A stretch of 64,000 nucleotides of DNA from Methanohalophilus sp. RSK (GTDB lineage: Archaea > Halobacteriota > Methanosarcinia > Methanosarcinales > Methanosarcinaceae): the NCBI RefSeq assembly GCF_003722075.1, contig NZ_RDSK01000014.1:117843-181842 (forward strand). The letters are read 5' to 3'. This document shows, piece after piece, positions 63,449 to 64,000 of the stretch. Each line of letters opens with the position of its first letter. Position 1 is the first letter of the stretch. A program made the translations under genes and the position numbers. The notes beneath the pieces were generated by a model. That model was not told the DNA's origin and made no database searches. It worked only from the letters and a program-made list of their open reading frames with translations.

Positions 63449-64000
63449 GCTGCCACATCGTTTCAATACATATTTCCCTGGCTTTGATCTTGTAATTTTT
63501 ATTTTTGCAGGATCTTCGTTTTGTGTTTTGAAATATGCCAATTTGACAGGTTCTTCATGCTATTTATGCATTCCATTTACAGATGCTTTGTTTTTTGCCG
63601 TTCTCAACATTTCATTTCAATATTTGTTTGTACGATAACTATTAATATGAGTGAACATATGTAGGAGTCCCGCTCAATGAATGGGTGCAGATGTAGCATT
63701 CAATGTTTGCAGCTGCTTGATGCCTGTTTGTTCAGTGGAATTCAATAATACAAATGCTTATATACGTTTAATGCGTATCTATATGTCCTGTGAATTGCAC
63801 AGGATTGGTGGCCTGTTTCATGCGCGAACCTCGCCGGTTTGTCGTATGATTTGATTCGGCTTGTCCGGATCAGAAGGTATATATATCAAAAGCGATATTC
63901 ATGAGTTCCCGCACAATACGTGTGTGGAAACATAATCACCTTCATATCAATGGAGACAGGAGATAACAATTCTGTCTGACTCACGCAATGGCAGTTCGGT
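63449..64000. other. Gene-free right edge with TATA elements and a hairpin
   Basis: No convincing coding frame. Apart from the rio1 upstream region it holds GCTTATATACG (63757-63767), a TCCTGTG/CACAGGA hairpin (63786-63804) and a strong TATA GGTATATATATCAAAA (63876-63889) pointing right, with about 100 bases of following sequence. This looks like a promoter and leader for a gene or stable RNA beyond the window; ends with ATGGCAGTTCGG, which may or may not be a start. Confidence 0.4.

Overview
The window comes from a methylotrophic, cytochrome-containing methanogen of the Methanosarcinaceae. It carries an mcrBDCGA operon with the adjacent mmp10 maturase, the membrane heterodisulfide reductase hdrED, cytochrome c maturation genes (ccmA, ccmB, ccmC and part of ccmF), a pycB-pycA-birA pyruvate carboxylase cluster, and archaeal information-processing genes (PolD large subunit, MCM, TFB, Gar1, thermosome, DphB, RNase P RNA). 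Moderate GC, short leaders and frequent TATA boxes about 26 bases before a start codon also fit. A moderately halophilic or marine genus (Methanohalophilus, Methanolobus, Methanococcoides) is likely, but the genus cannot be fixed from the sequence alone.

Layout. 0-5.2 kb: end of ccmF, an unusual histidine kinase and proline synthesis (proA-proB). 5.2-11.7 kb: the mcr operon and divergent mmp10. 11.7-16.7 kb: PolD large subunit and an AAA ATPase. 16.8-22.2 kb: two small exported or anchored proteins around pycB-pycA-birA. 22.2-26.3 kb: mcm, DUF424 and two coiled-coil genes. 26.3-31.7 kb: TrmJ-like methylase, rubrerythrin, a small sulfite-reductase-like protein, hdrED and two DUF116 genes. 31.7-37.8 kb: RNase P RNA, msrB, uspA, ccmABC, an old-yellow-enzyme relative, a TlyA-type methylase and DUF2119. 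37.8-49.8 kb: thermosome, dphB, herA, DUF357, DUF555, PfkB kinase, ppdK, gar1, tfb, lysE, trm5 and tRNA-Thr. 60.3-63.5 kb: MscS, DUF1284, FAS1, KH and Rio1 genes.

The stretch 50.0-60.2 kb is accessory. A type I modification gene (hsdM) is translationally coupled to a PIN-domain nuclease-like gene and then to hsdS. These are followed by a membrane protein plus metallo-beta-lactamase-fold pair, a DUF3644 gene, a Fic AMPylase with 35-bp operator-like repeats, a lone HicB and only the last ~60 codons of hsdR. A broken PutP symporter gene closes the region. Base composition switches abruptly between GC-rich blocks (hsdM, the centre of hsdS, fic, the hsdR remnant) and AT-rich blocks (PIN gene, the HsdS specificity domains, TM-MBL, DUF3644). 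This suggests a restriction-modification backbone that lost its restriction subunit and gained foreign modules. It is the best candidate here for an undescribed defence arrangement.

Metabolic links: MCR makes methane and the CoM-S-S-CoB heterodisulfide, which HdrDE reduces with membrane electrons. Cytochrome c maturation serves the same respiratory chain. PpdK and pyruvate carboxylase feed PEP and oxaloacetate into biosynthesis, and BirA biotinylates PycB.
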